From: COMBO-56-21 sp038852315
GTDB taxonomy: Archaea > Thermoplasmatota > Thermoplasmata > UBA10834
Length of the DNA stretch: 64,000 nt
Direction of reading: 5' to 3'
Assembly: GCA_038852315.1 (NCBI GenBank)
Contig: JAWCKF010000005.1
Span: 38,789-102,788 of the forward strand
Positions 8,385 to 17,762 of the stretch are shown here, one piece after another; within the stretch, counting starts at the first letter, position 1; the number at the start of each line of letters is the position of its first letter. The notes beneath the pieces were generated by a model. The model saw only the letters and a program-made list of their open reading frames with translations, did not search any database and was not told the DNA's origin. A program made the position numbers and the translations under genes.

Positions 8385-9485
8385 ATGTCACGCGGGAGCA
8401 GATCGGGCGTGAAGAGAAACATGAAGGAGTACAGCGACGGCCTCAGCGACGGGTTGGTCCCGCTGGCGCCTCTCGACCTCAGCAGATGCAAGACGGTCTC
8501 GGACCTCGTCGAAGGGATGTCCAAATGTAGCTTCGGTGCGCGCAGCGTCGGCGAAGCGGCCAAAGTGCTTCAGGCGATGGTCGAGGATCGCGGCTGCTTC
8601 AAGGTACTGACCTTGTCAGGGGCGATGACTCCTGCGAAGATGGGGTTGGTGGTTTGCGACATGATCGACTGGGGTATGGTCGATGCAGTGATCAGCACGG
8701 GGGCGATCATGGCCCATGGCATGGTGGAGACCACTGGGCGCGCCCATTTCAAGCACGACGAGCAGATGAACGATGTCACGCTCTACCGCAAGGGCTACAA
8801 CAGGATATACGATACCATCGAGCTCGAGGCGAATCTGGACGACATGGAGGTAATCTTCAGGAAGGTCATGGAGGCCGTGTCCGAAAGGAGCACGATAAGT
8901 AGCTATGAGCTGAACTGGCTGATAGGGGAATACCTGGCCAAGACGACTGCGAGGACACACAGAGGTATACTCAAATCGGCGTACCTGAGGAAAGTACCGG
9001 TCTACGTGCCGGCCTTCACCGATTCCGAGCTTGGACTCGACTTCGGAGTCTACCTCAGGCGGATGAAGGGCCTCGGTAGGCAACCCGTGATGTATGATGC
9101 CTTCGCCGACCTGGAGGACTACACCGAGCGCGTGCTCAAGTCTGAGAAGCTGGGCCTGTTCACCGTTGGGGGTGGCGTGCCGAGGAACTGGGCACAGCAG
9201 GTCGGTCCCTATCTCGACATCATCGACAAGCGCGTAGGCCATGGCGGAGGATTCAAGAGGTTCCAATACGCCGTGCGCATCTGCCCCGAGCCCGTCCACT
9301 GGGGCGGCCTGTCGGGTTGCACCTACTCGGAGGGCGTATCCTGGGGTAAGATAGTGCCTCGGTCGGAGGGAGGCATGTATGCCGAGGTCTACGCCGATGC
9401 CACCATCGCCTGGCCGCTTGTGGTCAAGGCAGTCATGGAGCGGCTAGAGAAGAAAGGCTGGAAGAAGAGGCGTACCAACAGGTGA
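8385..9485 (+). CDS. Deoxyhypusine synthase family protein, divergent paralog
   Basis: Deoxyhypusine synthase transfers an aminobutyl group from a polyamine to a lysine of initiation factor aIF5A through an enzyme-lysine imine, using NAD. The catalytic-lysine motif EGVSWGKI is intact (Lys322), followed by YADATIAWPLVV. The NAD-region motif is unusual: STGAIMAHGMVE replaces the usual TTAG-type sequence, which the second paralog in this window keeps better as TTCGTLDHDL. I chose the ATG at 8385 because GGGAG sits 8 bases before it; a GTG at 8376 is possible. Being in one operon with arginine decarboxylase, it may act on agmatine-derived polyamines or make homospermidine; this is inference. Confidence 0.82.
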   Translation: MSRGSRSGVKRNMKEYSDGLSDGLVPLAPLDLSRCKTVSDLVEGMSKCSFGARSVGEAAKVLQAMVEDRGCFKVLTLSGAMTPAKMGLVVCDMIDWGMVDAVISTGAIMAHGMVETTGRAHFKHDEQMNDVTLYRKGYNRIYDTIELEANLDDMEVIFRKVMEAVSERSTISSYELNWLIGEYLAKTTARTHRGILKSAYLRKVPVYVPAFTDSELGLDFGVYLRRMKGLGRQPVMYDAFADLEDYTERVLKSEKLGLFTVGGGVPRNWAQQVGPYLDIIDKRVGHGGGFKRFQYAVRICPEPVHWGGLSGCTYSEGVSWGKIVPRSEGGMYAEVYADATIAWPLVVKAVMERLEKKGWKKRRTNR

Positions 9486-9491
9486 CCTCGC

Positions 9492-10295
9492 TCACCAGTC
9501 CTCCACTGGGTTGTACCACATCGTCTTTGTGCCGACCTTGGCCCTCATCTTCCACTTGAACGACTTCGGCTTCGCCTCTATATGGACCAGCATCCGGTCT
9601 ACCTTCTGGTTTATGTCGGCCTTATCCTGGTCGGTGAGCTGCGGGTATTCATTCGCGAACTTCTTGACCTTGTTCAGGTTCATTGTGGCGGTGTAGTACC
9701 AGCCCCAGTCGTTGAACATGTCGACATAGTCGAACACGTTGATGTTTATCCTGTCGTTGTCGTCTTCTCCGATCTCGTGCGCCCTGATGAGCACTATGAG
9801 GTCCTTTATGTCCTTCTCGTTTATCTTCACAACCTGCAGCTTCTGCATCATGAGCTCGCCCAGAGGCACTGTCGGCGAATCTTTCTCGAGCCGTCCAGCA
9901 TAGGGCACAGTGTGGTTCATCTCCAGCTGGTCGTAGAAAATCTCCACCATCGGGACCCTGCCACCGAAGAATATGTGCCTGGTCTTCCCGAACTGGTAAA
10001 GGAACCTGGGATCGGTCCTGTATCCACGGCTTTGGACGAACTCGTAAAGCTGGTTCCTCTGTTTTCCGTACGCGACGAAGTCGATATCAGTGAAAACCTT
10101 TGTTCCCAGCCTGGCAAGGTCTCGCCAGAGAGTCTCGTATTCTCTGCTGTGCATGTAGATGGCCATGCCGCCCATCACGCGCAGGATCAGCCCCCTCTTG
10201 GCTGCCTCGTTGACGAGCGTCACGGCTTCGTCAATGAACACTTCAGGCTTGGGATACTCCTCGACAGGGATATCGGCTGGAAGTCTGACAGTCAT
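9492..10295 (-). CDS. Nucleotidyltransferase-fold protein
   Basis: The N-terminal half has the signature of the MNT/AbiEii-type nucleotidyltransferase fold: a VMGGMAIYMHS glycine turn (Gly42-Gly43), the paired acids TDIDFVAYG (Asp70, Asp72), and a third acidic strand VPMVEIFYDQ. The C-terminal half is helical and basic. The family transfers nucleotides to proteins, RNA or antibiotics and includes toxin partners, but no antitoxin-like gene is adjacent, so a toxin-antitoxin role is not supported. It converges on the upstream deoxyhypusine synthase-like gene with only 6 bases between, and lies downstream of a metallophosphoesterase on its own strand. Confidence 0.72.
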   Translation of the reverse strand: MTVRLPADIPVEEYPKPEVFIDEAVTLVNEAAKRGLILRVMGGMAIYMHSREYETLWRDLARLGTKVFTDIDFVAYGKQRNQLYEFVQSRGYRTDPRFLYQFGKTRHIFFGGRVPMVEIFYDQLEMNHTVPYAGRLEKDSPTVPLGELMMQKLQVVKINEKDIKDLIVLIRAHEIGEDDNDRININVFDYVDMFNDWGWYYTATMNLNKVKKFANEYPQLTDQDKADINQKVDRMLVHIEAKPKSFKWKMRAKVGTKTMWYNPVEDW

Positions 10296-10338
10296 AGCGT
10301 GCCCTCTAGATTTCGGGTGTAATCATCGAGCAGGGAGA

Positions 10339-11274
10339 TTAACCTGACGTGAATACGTGACTTTTTACCTTGTTGTCTGTCAAGGTGAGCAGCACGCCCT
10401 TGAGTATGCCCTCTCCGTACTCGCTTCCTGGGTTCACGACGACAGTTCGCCCGATCTTGTGCACCGCGCGCGATTCGTGTATGTGGCCGTGCAATCCAAG
10501 GAATGGCTGGTACTTGACTATGCTCTCGTAGACCGCCCTGCTGCCGACATGCTCAACTTCGCCAGCGGATTGCCTCATATCCCTCAGCTTGGGGGCGTAG
10601 TCCAGCGGAGTCCCGTACGGCGGGTCGTGGAAGTTGAATATCGCCGACTCCATGTTCTTTATCGTGGCTGCGAGCTTGTCTATGTTCTGCCTCATCTCTT
10701 CCTCGCTCCACTCCCGGGGCGTGTCCCAGGGCGTCGGAGAGGTGTGCGCTATGGTGATCATCTCATGGCCCAGAACATCGACGTTTCGCATCGCACACGG
10801 CTTCATGACTTTGCTCCTCTCAAGTATTTCGTCCATGTCCAGCGGGTCGTCGTTGCCAGGCGCGATGTAGATCGGGGCAGTACAATCCTTCAACTTCTCA
10901 TCGGCGAGCTCGATCCAGTGCTGTATCCTCTCATTGATGAGCCGGTGGAATATCTTCATCACCTCGTCCTGGTGCTCGCGCAGGTGCTCTGCCTCCTTCT
11001 TGTCGGTCACGTAAGGATAGAACCCTATCGCGTTGATCTTGTTTATCTGGGCCTCAAGCTCGGATTTGTTGTTCATGTGGATGTCCTGGGCGAGGAAGTT
11101 GCAGTCATAGGTCCCGTTCCCGTTGTCAAAGATGGGCACAACCATCTTGCCAGCAAGGTCGCCGAGGACGATAGCCACGTCGGCATTGTATATCCTGACC
11201 GCGCTGATAAACTTCCTGAAGCAGAGCTCTGAGCCATGGAGGTCAGTCACGAAGAACAGTCTGATCGGACGCAA
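10339..11274 (-). CDS. Calcineurin-like metallophosphoesterase
   Basis: The dinuclear-metal motifs of calcineurin-type phosphoesterases are present in order: TDLHG (Asp11, His13), LGDLAG, APGNDDPLD, FHDPPYG and LHGHIHES. About 100 residues between the second and third motifs form an insert with helical, charged sequence. The start is TTG, directly after an in-frame TGA and with GGTGA a few bases upstream, so no longer start is possible. It is cytosolic. The substrate is unknown; related archaeal proteins hydrolyse phosphodiesters or nucleotides. The gene lies 43 bases upstream of the nucleotidyltransferase-fold gene, suggesting co-transcription. Confidence 0.85.
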   Translation of the reverse strand: MRPIRLFFVTDLHGSELCFRKFISAVRIYNADVAIVLGDLAGKMVVPIFDNGNGTYDCNFLAQDIHMNNKSELEAQINKINAIGFYPYVTDKKEAEHLREHQDEVMKIFHRLINERIQHWIELADEKLKDCTAPIYIAPGNDDPLDMDEILERSKVMKPCAMRNVDVLGHEMITIAHTSPTPWDTPREWSEEEMRQNIDKLAATIKNMESAIFNFHDPPYGTPLDYAPKLRDMRQSAGEVEHVGSRAVYESIVKYQPFLGLHGHIHESRAVHKIGRTVVVNPGSEYGEGILKGVLLTLTDNKVKSHVFTSG

Positions 11275-11584
11275 TCACTGTCACCTTCTTGACACAATTT
11301 CTTTAGCCGGTCTCCTAACGGGCGGAGTCTATTTAACCGTATTCCCAGACGAGCGCGACGGGCATAATCGCACGCATCTGGTCATCCGCGAAGGAATCGG
11401 CAACGGAGCCGAATCCGAGCAAGGGCGCGAGAGCATATTGCGAATCGATTCCGCGCAGAAGTGTTCGGAGTGAAAAGTCGAAGCCAGAAGTCATGTCCTC
11501 TCGCAATGTTCATATCGGTCGAGGGCCGTAAGGTGACACAGAAGTCTGTCATGATGCGACAGTCTCGCTGTTCGGAGGGTTAAA
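11275..11584. other. Divergent intergenic region, no gene seen
   Basis: This 310-base stretch separates the metallophosphoesterase (minus) from the aminotransferase (plus). It contains a TATA-like TATTTAA around 11330, a 10-base palindrome GAATCGATTC (11442-11451), and a GGAGGG ribosome site ending 7 bases before the ATG at 11585. No coding or structured RNA signal was recognised. Confidence 0.5.
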
Positions 11585-12961
11585 ATGGATTTGGGGTTGC
11601 CGGATTGGGTAGCCGACTGGGCGAGGGATGTTCCGAAGTTGAAGGTCACACCTCCGGGGCCGAAGAGCAAGGAGATAATCGAGAAGGACAGAAGGTATGT
11701 GTCACATGCGTACGACAGGCTGTTCCAGTTCACGATGACCCGCGGCTCCGGCGCGGCGATAATGGATGCGGACGGGAACGTGTTCCTAGACTTCTCCGCG
11801 GGCATCTCCGTAATGAATGCCGGCTGGGGTAACCCCCAGGTCGTCCAGGCCATAAAAGATCAGGCCGACAGGTTGGTCCACTCCCTCGCCAACGATGCGT
11901 ACTACGACCTCGAGGCGGAGTACGCCGAGCTCTTGGCGAAGATATCCCCTGGCGGTGCTCTTGAATCGACTTTCTTCGGGAACAGCGGAGCGGAGGCGGT
12001 TGAGGCCGCGGTAAAACTGTCGCGGTACTACACCAAAGGTTCCGAGCACATCGCCTTCATGGGCGCGTATCACGGGAGGATTGGTAACGCCCTCGCGATG
12101 GCCAGCAGAATCAAGTACAAGTACGGGCACGGCCCCTTCGCTCCTGGCATTTATTTCGCCCCGTATCCGTACTGCTACCGATGCTGGTTCAAACAGGAGT
12201 ACCCAGATTGCAACATGCTCTGTTTGGATTTCCTCGAGAAAGGTGTGCTGGAATTCGGGGGGCCGAGCAACGACCTCGCCTCGATATTCGTCGAGCCCGT
12301 ACAGGGTGAGGGTGGATACATCGTACCTCCCAAGGAGTTCCTTCCGAGAATGCGGAAGCTGTGCGACGAGAAAAAGTGCCTCCTTGTGATGGATGAGATA
12401 CAATCGGGGTTGGGAAGGACAGGCGAGGTGTGGGAGTGCAACTCGGCCGGCGTCGTGCCGGACATACTCCTGACTGGCAAGGCGGCTGGAGGCGGCATAC
12501 CAATCGGCATGTGCGTGGCCAAGAGGAGCATCATGGATGTATGGAGGCCGGGGTCGCATTCGTCGACGTTCGGAGGCAACGGGATGAGCGTTGCGGCCGG
12601 ACTGGCACAAGTGAAGTACATTCTAGAACACGATTTGGCGAAGAGGTCCAGAGTGCTGGGCGAGCACGCGATGAAGCGTCTGAACGAGCTCAAGGACAAA
12701 TACGAGATAATAGGGGATGTCAGGGGCAAGGGTCTCATGATCGGAGTCGAGATCGTGAAGAGCAAGAAGACCAAAGAGCCCCTCTACGTCCCCCAGATTC
12801 AGGGCCTAGCCTGGCGAAAGGGGCTCATGATGATAACGGCAGGCATGTTCGGGAACGTGTTCAGGATCGCCCCACCTCTGGTTATCTCCATCGACCAGCT
12901 GGACAAGGGGATCGACATCTTCGAACAAGCAATCAAAGAGACCCAGCAGAGCCTTGGTTGA
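11585..12961 (+). CDS. Class III PLP aminotransferase (GABA/ornithine aminotransferase or racemase type)
   Basis: A full-length 458-residue fold-type I PLP enzyme. The cofactor lysine lies in LLTGKAAGGGIPIG, the phosphate-binding region is GNSGAEAVEAAVKLSR, and the aspartate is in MDEIQSGLGRTG. The insert YPYCYRCWFKQEYPDC is the mark of the archaeal subgroup that includes 4-aminobutyrate and ornithine aminotransferases and the Pyrococcus broad-specificity amino-acid racemases. Reaction and substrate therefore cannot be separated by sequence alone. GGAGGG precedes the ATG. The gene stands at the head of a region with an APC permease, a regulator and a second class III enzyme. Confidence 0.85.
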   Translation: MDLGLPDWVADWARDVPKLKVTPPGPKSKEIIEKDRRYVSHAYDRLFQFTMTRGSGAAIMDADGNVFLDFSAGISVMNAGWGNPQVVQAIKDQADRLVHSLANDAYYDLEAEYAELLAKISPGGALESTFFGNSGAEAVEAAVKLSRYYTKGSEHIAFMGAYHGRIGNALAMASRIKYKYGHGPFAPGIYFAPYPYCYRCWFKQEYPDCNMLCLDFLEKGVLEFGGPSNDLASIFVEPVQGEGGYIVPPKEFLPRMRKLCDEKKCLLVMDEIQSGLGRTGEVWECNSAGVVPDILLTGKAAGGGIPIGMCVAKRSIMDVWRPGSHSSTFGGNGMSVAAGLAQVKYILEHDLAKRSRVLGEHAMKRLNELKDKYEIIGDVRGKGLMIGVEIVKSKKTKEPLYVPQIQGLAWRKGLMMITAGMFGNVFRIAPPLVISIDQLDKGIDIFEQAIKETQQSLG

Positions 12962-13073
12962 AGTGCGTTCTGAAGTGCGGTAACGCACCTCTGGTCTACA
13001 ATTGTCCGAAAGATCGGCAAAACAACATAAGGCAAGTTTACGATGCTGTTGTCTGCTCAGGACGTGGAGGAAC

Positions 13074-13775
13074 ATGTTCAGGAGAAGGGGGACCGCAGAT
13101 GCAGATCCCCTTACTACGCTCGCCAGGTGCATAGGCCTTCTGGATGATATCAGGGCCTATCGGAGGAAAGACGTCGAGCAAATCGAAGCAGTCTTCTCTT
13201 CGCTCAAGAAGACGAGGTTCAGGGAACATTACGACCAATGGGTGAAGGTCAGACCGTACGTAGAGAAGATCGTGGATATGCCTACGAAGGTGCCGGGCGT
13301 GAAGAAGATGATCACCAATCTGGGCTGGCTCAAAGTGGTAAACAGACTCCTACTGATTGTTCTCGTAGTGCTAGCGTCCACGATGATCGTGCCTGCATGG
13401 CGTAGGGCGCTTGGTGAGAATCCTTTCGGGGGCCACAGCATGCTCGTCCTGGGCGTTGCCGTGGCCCTTGTGATGACTTCGCTGAACCTTGCGACGGTGC
13501 TGGATTACAGGATACGGAAAAGGATTATCGAATATGAAGCCTCCACGATGGACGAGTACGCACCTGCCCGGGAGAAGATCAAGGAAGTCATCGACAGAAT
13601 GCTGAGGACGCTTGGAAGGGAGTGGGAGAAGCAGGGTGCGCGGCAGGACGTAATAGCCCTAGTGCTGTACTTTGATGATTATGAACACGCGAAGGTGATA
13701 AGGAAGTGGAGGCCGAAAGCTGTCGGCATATGGAAGAAGCCATACCACCACTTTGAGGTCCTCCCAAAGCCCTAA
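13074..13775 (+). CDS. Membrane protein with two transmembrane helices, unknown function
   Basis: I do not recognise this protein. From the ATG at 13074 (GGAGG five bases upstream) it is 233 residues. A basic helical N-terminal region of about 75 residues is followed by two hydrophobic helices (LLLIVLVVLASTMIVPAW and VLGVAVALVMTSLNLATVL), then a charged C-terminal cytosolic region. An upstream TTG/ATG-frame extension from 13002 is Cys-rich and unlike the rest, so it is probably not translated. It follows the aminotransferase by 112 bases on the same strand. No catalytic motif is visible. Confidence 0.65.
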   Translation: MFRRRGTADADPLTTLARCIGLLDDIRAYRRKDVEQIEAVFSSLKKTRFREHYDQWVKVRPYVEKIVDMPTKVPGVKKMITNLGWLKVVNRLLLIVLVVLASTMIVPAWRRALGENPFGGHSMLVLGVAVALVMTSLNLATVLDYRIRKRIIEYEASTMDEYAPAREKIKEVIDRMLRTLGREWEKQGARQDVIALVLYFDDYEHAKVIRKWRPKAVGIWKKPYHHFEVLPKP

Positions 13776-13897
13776 CAGCATGTTTCGTTGCGCGTGGCAG
13801 ACGTACCTGAACCTGCTGTTGCTTGAACAGAGCTATTCTAAAGAAGGAAAGGAATAGGAAAGGGGTTTCTGGCGAGTCTCTGGCAGTGTTCGGTTCT

Positions 13898-15556
13898 TCA
13901 CGCCGGAGGGAGCTCCTTCCACGCAAGGGAAAGATCAATCCCGCGCCTCTTCCAGTGCTGCACCCAATAGACGTACCATAGGATGCTGAATGTCCATATG
14001 GCTATGTAGACCATCAGCCCCGAGTTCGAGTAGAAGTCTAGGTTGGGCAGCGCGAAGAAGTAGTATATCAGGATGCCCACGAACGCGAGATTGATTATCG
14101 ACGCGATGGTGAGCACATACAAAGGACCGATCCTGAACTTGTACGGCGAGGCATCCCATATCGTCCTCGCGCGCCGGACATACGGAAACACTAAGCCCGA
14201 GACAGCCATGACGCCCCATGCAGAGAGCGCCTCCAGACCAACAATCACGACGCCGAGCAGCGTGTCAGGAGACAGCGCATAGAGCCCTATTCCGATTTCG
14301 CTCATTATCAGCATGAGTATGTTGTTCTTTACCGGAGAGTGCCATCTGGGATGCACGTCAGTGAACCACATGGGTCCTAATCGGTCCATACCCCATGCAA
14401 ACGCAGCCCTGCTGAATGCAATGTAGGATATAGGCATCCATAGTACATCAAACAGGATGAACACCAGACCTATGAAGAAATCTATGGCAGCGTTGTTTGA
14501 GAGCAATGAGACCAGATAGAACGTGTTGACGCTCGGCAGCGTGTAGTTCGCATATGCGGGGCCATCTCCATAGTTCTCGATGTACGCTATCGCACCGACG
14601 AATTCGTGTCCCATAGTGTTATCAAGGCCAATTGCAAACCAGCTAAGGAATATCATGGGTATGAATGCAGCGAGCACCTGACCGAGGACAACATTCCTCT
14701 GGGGCCTCTTGACTTCTCCACAGATGAAAGTAATCTGATAGCCATAGGCTGTAGCCCATGCGACCCCTGGGAACAAGCCGAAAGTAGCGTACCAGTCTAT
14801 CTTTCCGGGTTCGGGAGCCAAGGTAACGTCCTCGAGCGGGGCCCCCATATACGCCTCCCAGTACGGATCGTTATATGCTGACTGGTTCGCCACCATGTCG
14901 ATGGTCGTGGCGTAATCGATGGAACCAGCCGCATCTGCAGCTTCGTTGTATGCCGCGATAAAGTCGTTCCTGGTAGCGGCTATCAATACTAACCCGGCAA
15001 CTATGAGGCAAAAGAACCCTGCGAACATTATGATTCGTTGGTTTATGTTGTACATCCGAAGGCCTAGAACGACGATCCAAAACCCCCAGATGTTTGATAT
15101 CGTCGCTATCGTGAATATACCAGTGGTCGACGCGCACCAGTCGATTGTGCTTTGGTCCGCCCCAAGTGAGGCCAACAGTGTTGTCAAGCCTGGATCAGCC
15201 ATCCAGGGCGCCAAAGTGGCTATCCACATCGTCATGACAAACCCGGCATTGGTCATCGACATCGCGATTCCGACAGCAGGGTGCAGAATCCTCGAGTTAG
15301 CTATGTAGTCGCCACCGCTCCTCGGCATCGACCCCCCAAGGAATCCCCATACCAATGCTATGCCTAGAACGCACATTACAGTCGCCAGAATCACGGCCCA
15401 AAGCATGTTACCCGTAGGTGCACAGAAGAGTCCCCAACTCGCCATCGTCCAGACGCCTACTCCGACACCGTTGTTCATAAAGCCAATGCCGAAGGTGTCC
15501 AGCAACGAAGCTTCACGTACTAGACCACTTGCTTTTCTCGCAAACACTTCGCCCAC
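13898..15556 (-). CDS. APC superfamily amino acid permease
   Basis: A 552-residue polytopic membrane protein with about 12-13 hydrophobic helices. The first helices carry the APC-type pattern (FGIGFMNNGVGVGVWTMASW, then GGSMPRSGGDYIANSRIL), which is the substrate-binding unwound helix 1 and the conserved proline/glycine turn. A hydrophilic extracellular loop of about 70 residues follows helix 6. It should import or exchange amino acids or amines across the cytoplasmic membrane. The start is GTG at 15556. The gene faces a two-HTH regulator across a 321-base gap holding two palindromes, which suggests regulation by that protein. Confidence 0.88.
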   Translation of the reverse strand: MGEVFARKASGLVREASLLDTFGIGFMNNGVGVGVWTMASWGLFCAPTGNMLWAVILATVMCVLGIALVWGFLGGSMPRSGGDYIANSRILHPAVGIAMSMTNAGFVMTMWIATLAPWMADPGLTTLLASLGADQSTIDWCASTTGIFTIATISNIWGFWIVVLGLRMYNINQRIIMFAGFFCLIVAGLVLIAATRNDFIAAYNEAADAAGSIDYATTIDMVANQSAYNDPYWEAYMGAPLEDVTLAPEPGKIDWYATFGLFPGVAWATAYGYQITFICGEVKRPQRNVVLGQVLAAFIPMIFLSWFAIGLDNTMGHEFVGAIAYIENYGDGPAYANYTLPSVNTFYLVSLLSNNAAIDFFIGLVFILFDVLWMPISYIAFSRAAFAWGMDRLGPMWFTDVHPRWHSPVKNNILMLIMSEIGIGLYALSPDTLLGVVIVGLEALSAWGVMAVSGLVFPYVRRARTIWDASPYKFRIGPLYVLTIASIINLAFVGILIYYFFALPNLDFYSNSGLMVYIAIWTFSILWYVYWVQHWKRRGIDLSLAWKELPPA

Positions 15557-15877
15557 TCAACTACACCCCCTAACCCATTCGAGAGGTTCTGCCCTCGAAT
15601 ACCTTCCGCGTATTGATTTGTGGATATTTCAATCCGTCCGATGCGTCCGTCCCTCGAGTTTCCAGTGGAAATGTGGGTAGTGCACGGACAATGCATCGAA
15701 AGCGAAAACGGTCTTTCTGTAAATCAGCTAAGATACCGTCTCAAATTCGTGGCGCTTCTACAAGACTGTGGTTGTCATACGTGTTTATGCCATATCTAGA
15801 AGTGCCTCCATACTGTGATTTGCACTGGCCGCAACGAGTTCACCCTTATCTATGCGAGGCACGTTTCCACCAAACGT
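15557..15877. promoter_or_regulatory. Divergent control region between permease and regulator
   Basis: Two perfect inverted repeats are present. ATTCGAG/CTCGAAT has 7-base arms and a 10-base spacer (15577-15600). TTTCCAGTGGAAA is a 13-base palindrome (15659-15671). A TATA-like AAATATCC on the minus strand (about 15624-15632) would place the permease transcription start near 15600, exactly at the first inverted repeat, a position expected for repressor blocking. The second palindrome lies upstream of that TATA box. Function is inferred. Confidence 0.45.
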
Positions 15878-16975
15878 ATGGAAAGACCCTTCAGAGAGTC
15901 TGAAAAGCTCGTCATATTCGGGCTAACCCAAGACGCCCATCTGACTGATGCGGCCTTGGCCAGAAAGTACGGCATGAAAGAGAGCACGGTTTCATCCATC
16001 AGAAGACGGTTGATGGACTCCAGGAACATCTACTTCGCCAACGTTCCTTCGTTCCACAAGATGGGTTGCGATCTGTTCGTGCAGCTCTACGGGCGCACGA
16101 ACCCGGCCGTCCCGAAGGACATAAAGGACTCATCACATCTCGCGTTCCTGGACCACACGCCAGAGGTGTTTGACAGCGTTTCGGGCGAGGGGTTCATAAT
16201 GATGAGCGCGGTCTTCAGAGACTTCTCAGACTATCTTCTGGCCATCGACAGGTACGAGAGGCATTTCCTAGGCGTTCATGCTGCAGAGAAGGCAGAACTG
16301 AGGTCAGTCTTCTTCCCGATGAAGATATCGCGGGTGAGGTATACCTACAACTTCGCGCCCGGATTGCACAGGATATTCAACCTTGATGTGCCTAGACCAC
16401 AGCCTGCGTTGCCCGAGAGGCATGAGGTCGAATGGATAGGCCTGACTCCAATGGAGAAACGCTGCCTCGTGTACCTCTCCGAGTACCCACACGCGACCGA
16501 CGCTCAGATCGCCCAGCTGCTTGGAAGGTCCCGCCAGACTGTGACCAACGTCAGAAAGCGCCTGCAGCGCAAGGAGATGTTCACGCGTGCTTGCATCCCC
16601 TTGCTGTTCACGTGGAACATCGATCTAATGGCATTCGTCCACCTGTCGTTCAGGCCTGACCTGGATCGGGATGTCAGAACCGCTCTGTCCAGAGAAGACT
16701 GGATAGGTCTTTCCTGGTACACGATGGAGCGCGATACAGAGGCCTATGTTTGCTACATGTTCAAGGACTACAAGGACTACGTGAGCGAGATGGAGCGGAT
16801 GATGAAGCCGCTGATGGAGAGTGACGTTCTGAGGTTCGAGCCTCACATATCCCTCGTTTCCACTGCTGCAGCAAAGGAGCTCAGGGACTGCCATTTCGCG
16901 CAGGCCGTGAGGAAGTTCCTAGACCTCGGCGGGGACGAGCCTAGTACAGCCAGATATCCTCGCATCGGACTATGA
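15878..16975 (+). CDS. Two-HTH (Lrp/AsnC-like) transcription regulator
   Basis: The protein looks like a fused tandem of two regulator units. HTH 1 (about residues 6-50) contains LTDAALARKYGMKESTVSSI; HTH 2 (about 186-240) contains ATDAQIAQLLGRSRQTVTNV. Each is followed by roughly 130 residues of mixed alpha/beta sequence that could be a sensing or pairing domain, though I cannot match it to a RAM domain by eye. It starts at the ATG at 15878 or, less likely, at an upstream GTG at 15815; neither has a ribosome site and each has a TATA-like element near -30. It is divergent from the amino acid permease, so it probably controls that gene. Confidence 0.72.
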   Translation: MERPFRESEKLVIFGLTQDAHLTDAALARKYGMKESTVSSIRRRLMDSRNIYFANVPSFHKMGCDLFVQLYGRTNPAVPKDIKDSSHLAFLDHTPEVFDSVSGEGFIMMSAVFRDFSDYLLAIDRYERHFLGVHAAEKAELRSVFFPMKISRVRYTYNFAPGLHRIFNLDVPRPQPALPERHEVEWIGLTPMEKRCLVYLSEYPHATDAQIAQLLGRSRQTVTNVRKRLQRKEMFTRACIPLLFTWNIDLMAFVHLSFRPDLDRDVRTALSREDWIGLSWYTMERDTEAYVCYMFKDYKDYVSEMERMMKPLMESDVLRFEPHISLVSTAAAKELRDCHFAQAVRKFLDLGGDEPSTARYPRIGL

Positions 16976-17024
16976 GACAAGGCGCAAAGAATAATCTACC
17001 CGCGAGGCCAATACACTGGATGAG

Positions 17025-17546
17025 TTGGTGTCGGTGGAGGCCAGCAGCGACCGTCTCAGGTGGATGAGCGTCAAGAATGCGATGACAAAGGACGCCATCT
17101 GCGTTAGGATGTCAAGCAAGGTCAAGGATGCCTGGCTCGTCCTCATGGAGGCCGACATATCGGGCGCGCCCGTCGTCGACGACAAAGGGCTTCTCGTAGC
17201 CGTCGTCAGCGTGACCGACATCTACAGGGCGATACTGGAGCGTTATCAGAAGGCCAGATCGCTGCGGGAGCTCACCGCCGGCATAACTGATCCCCAATCT
17301 GCTGAGAAGGAGGAGATGCGCGAGCTCTCATTGGCTATCAGAGCAGTTGCGGAAAGCCCGCTGATGTCTATCATACCTAAGGACCAGAAGCTGCTCACGC
17401 TCTCCCCCGAGGATTCGCTCGAGCGTGCGATCAAGCTCATGGCGGAGCACAGCGTGAACCGACTGCCCGTAGTTAAGGGTGGAACGGTGGTCGGCATAAT
17501 CACGAGACAGGATGTCATATGCGTAATCGCAGGCAAACCCAGGTGA
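17025..17546 (+). CDS. CBS-domain pair protein
   Basis: Two CBS motifs form one Bateman module: VKNAMTKDAICVRMSSKV to VAVVSVTDIYRAIL, and MSIIPKDQKLLTLSPEDSL to VGIITRQDVICVIA. Between them is a 45-residue charged helical linker. Such stand-alone pairs bind adenine nucleotides or S-adenosylmethionine and act as energy or ligand sensors on partner proteins. The frame opens with TTG (17025) and GTG (17028); an internal ATG at 17064 would still keep both CBS units. It lies 49 bases after the two-HTH regulator on the same strand, and the partner is not evident. Confidence 0.83.
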   Translation: MVSVEASSDRLRWMSVKNAMTKDAICVRMSSKVKDAWLVLMEADISGAPVVDDKGLLVAVVSVTDIYRAILERYQKARSLRELTAGITDPQSAEKEEMRELSLAIRAVAESPLMSIIPKDQKLLTLSPEDSLERAIKLMAEHSVNRLPVVKGGTVVGIITRQDVICVIAGKPR

Positions 17547-17762
17547 TCATGGAATCCCGGTCTGCTCCGTACTTGATATCGACTTTCCATGTGACTGTCC
17601 TCGGCTGTCGAGCGGCCAAGTCCTGAGATTGGTGCGAGCGAATGTAGACGCTCTCATGCTATCTCGTAGATGTGGTCCGGGCTTCTTCGGGAAAGGCCAA
17701 CACCTACGTGTTTTTGTACGAGGCCACCGATAAGCCCGTAGCAGTCAGGTGCGTGAGGAGTC

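Noticed and set aside
9492..10295. Toxin-antitoxin role for the nucleotidyltransferase-fold gene
   Set aside because: No small antitoxin-like gene is adjacent, and the neighbours are a metabolic operon and a phosphoesterase.
11123..11473. 116-codon open frame opposite the metallophosphoesterase start
   Set aside because: Shadow of the real gene plus intergenic sequence, no protein family signal.
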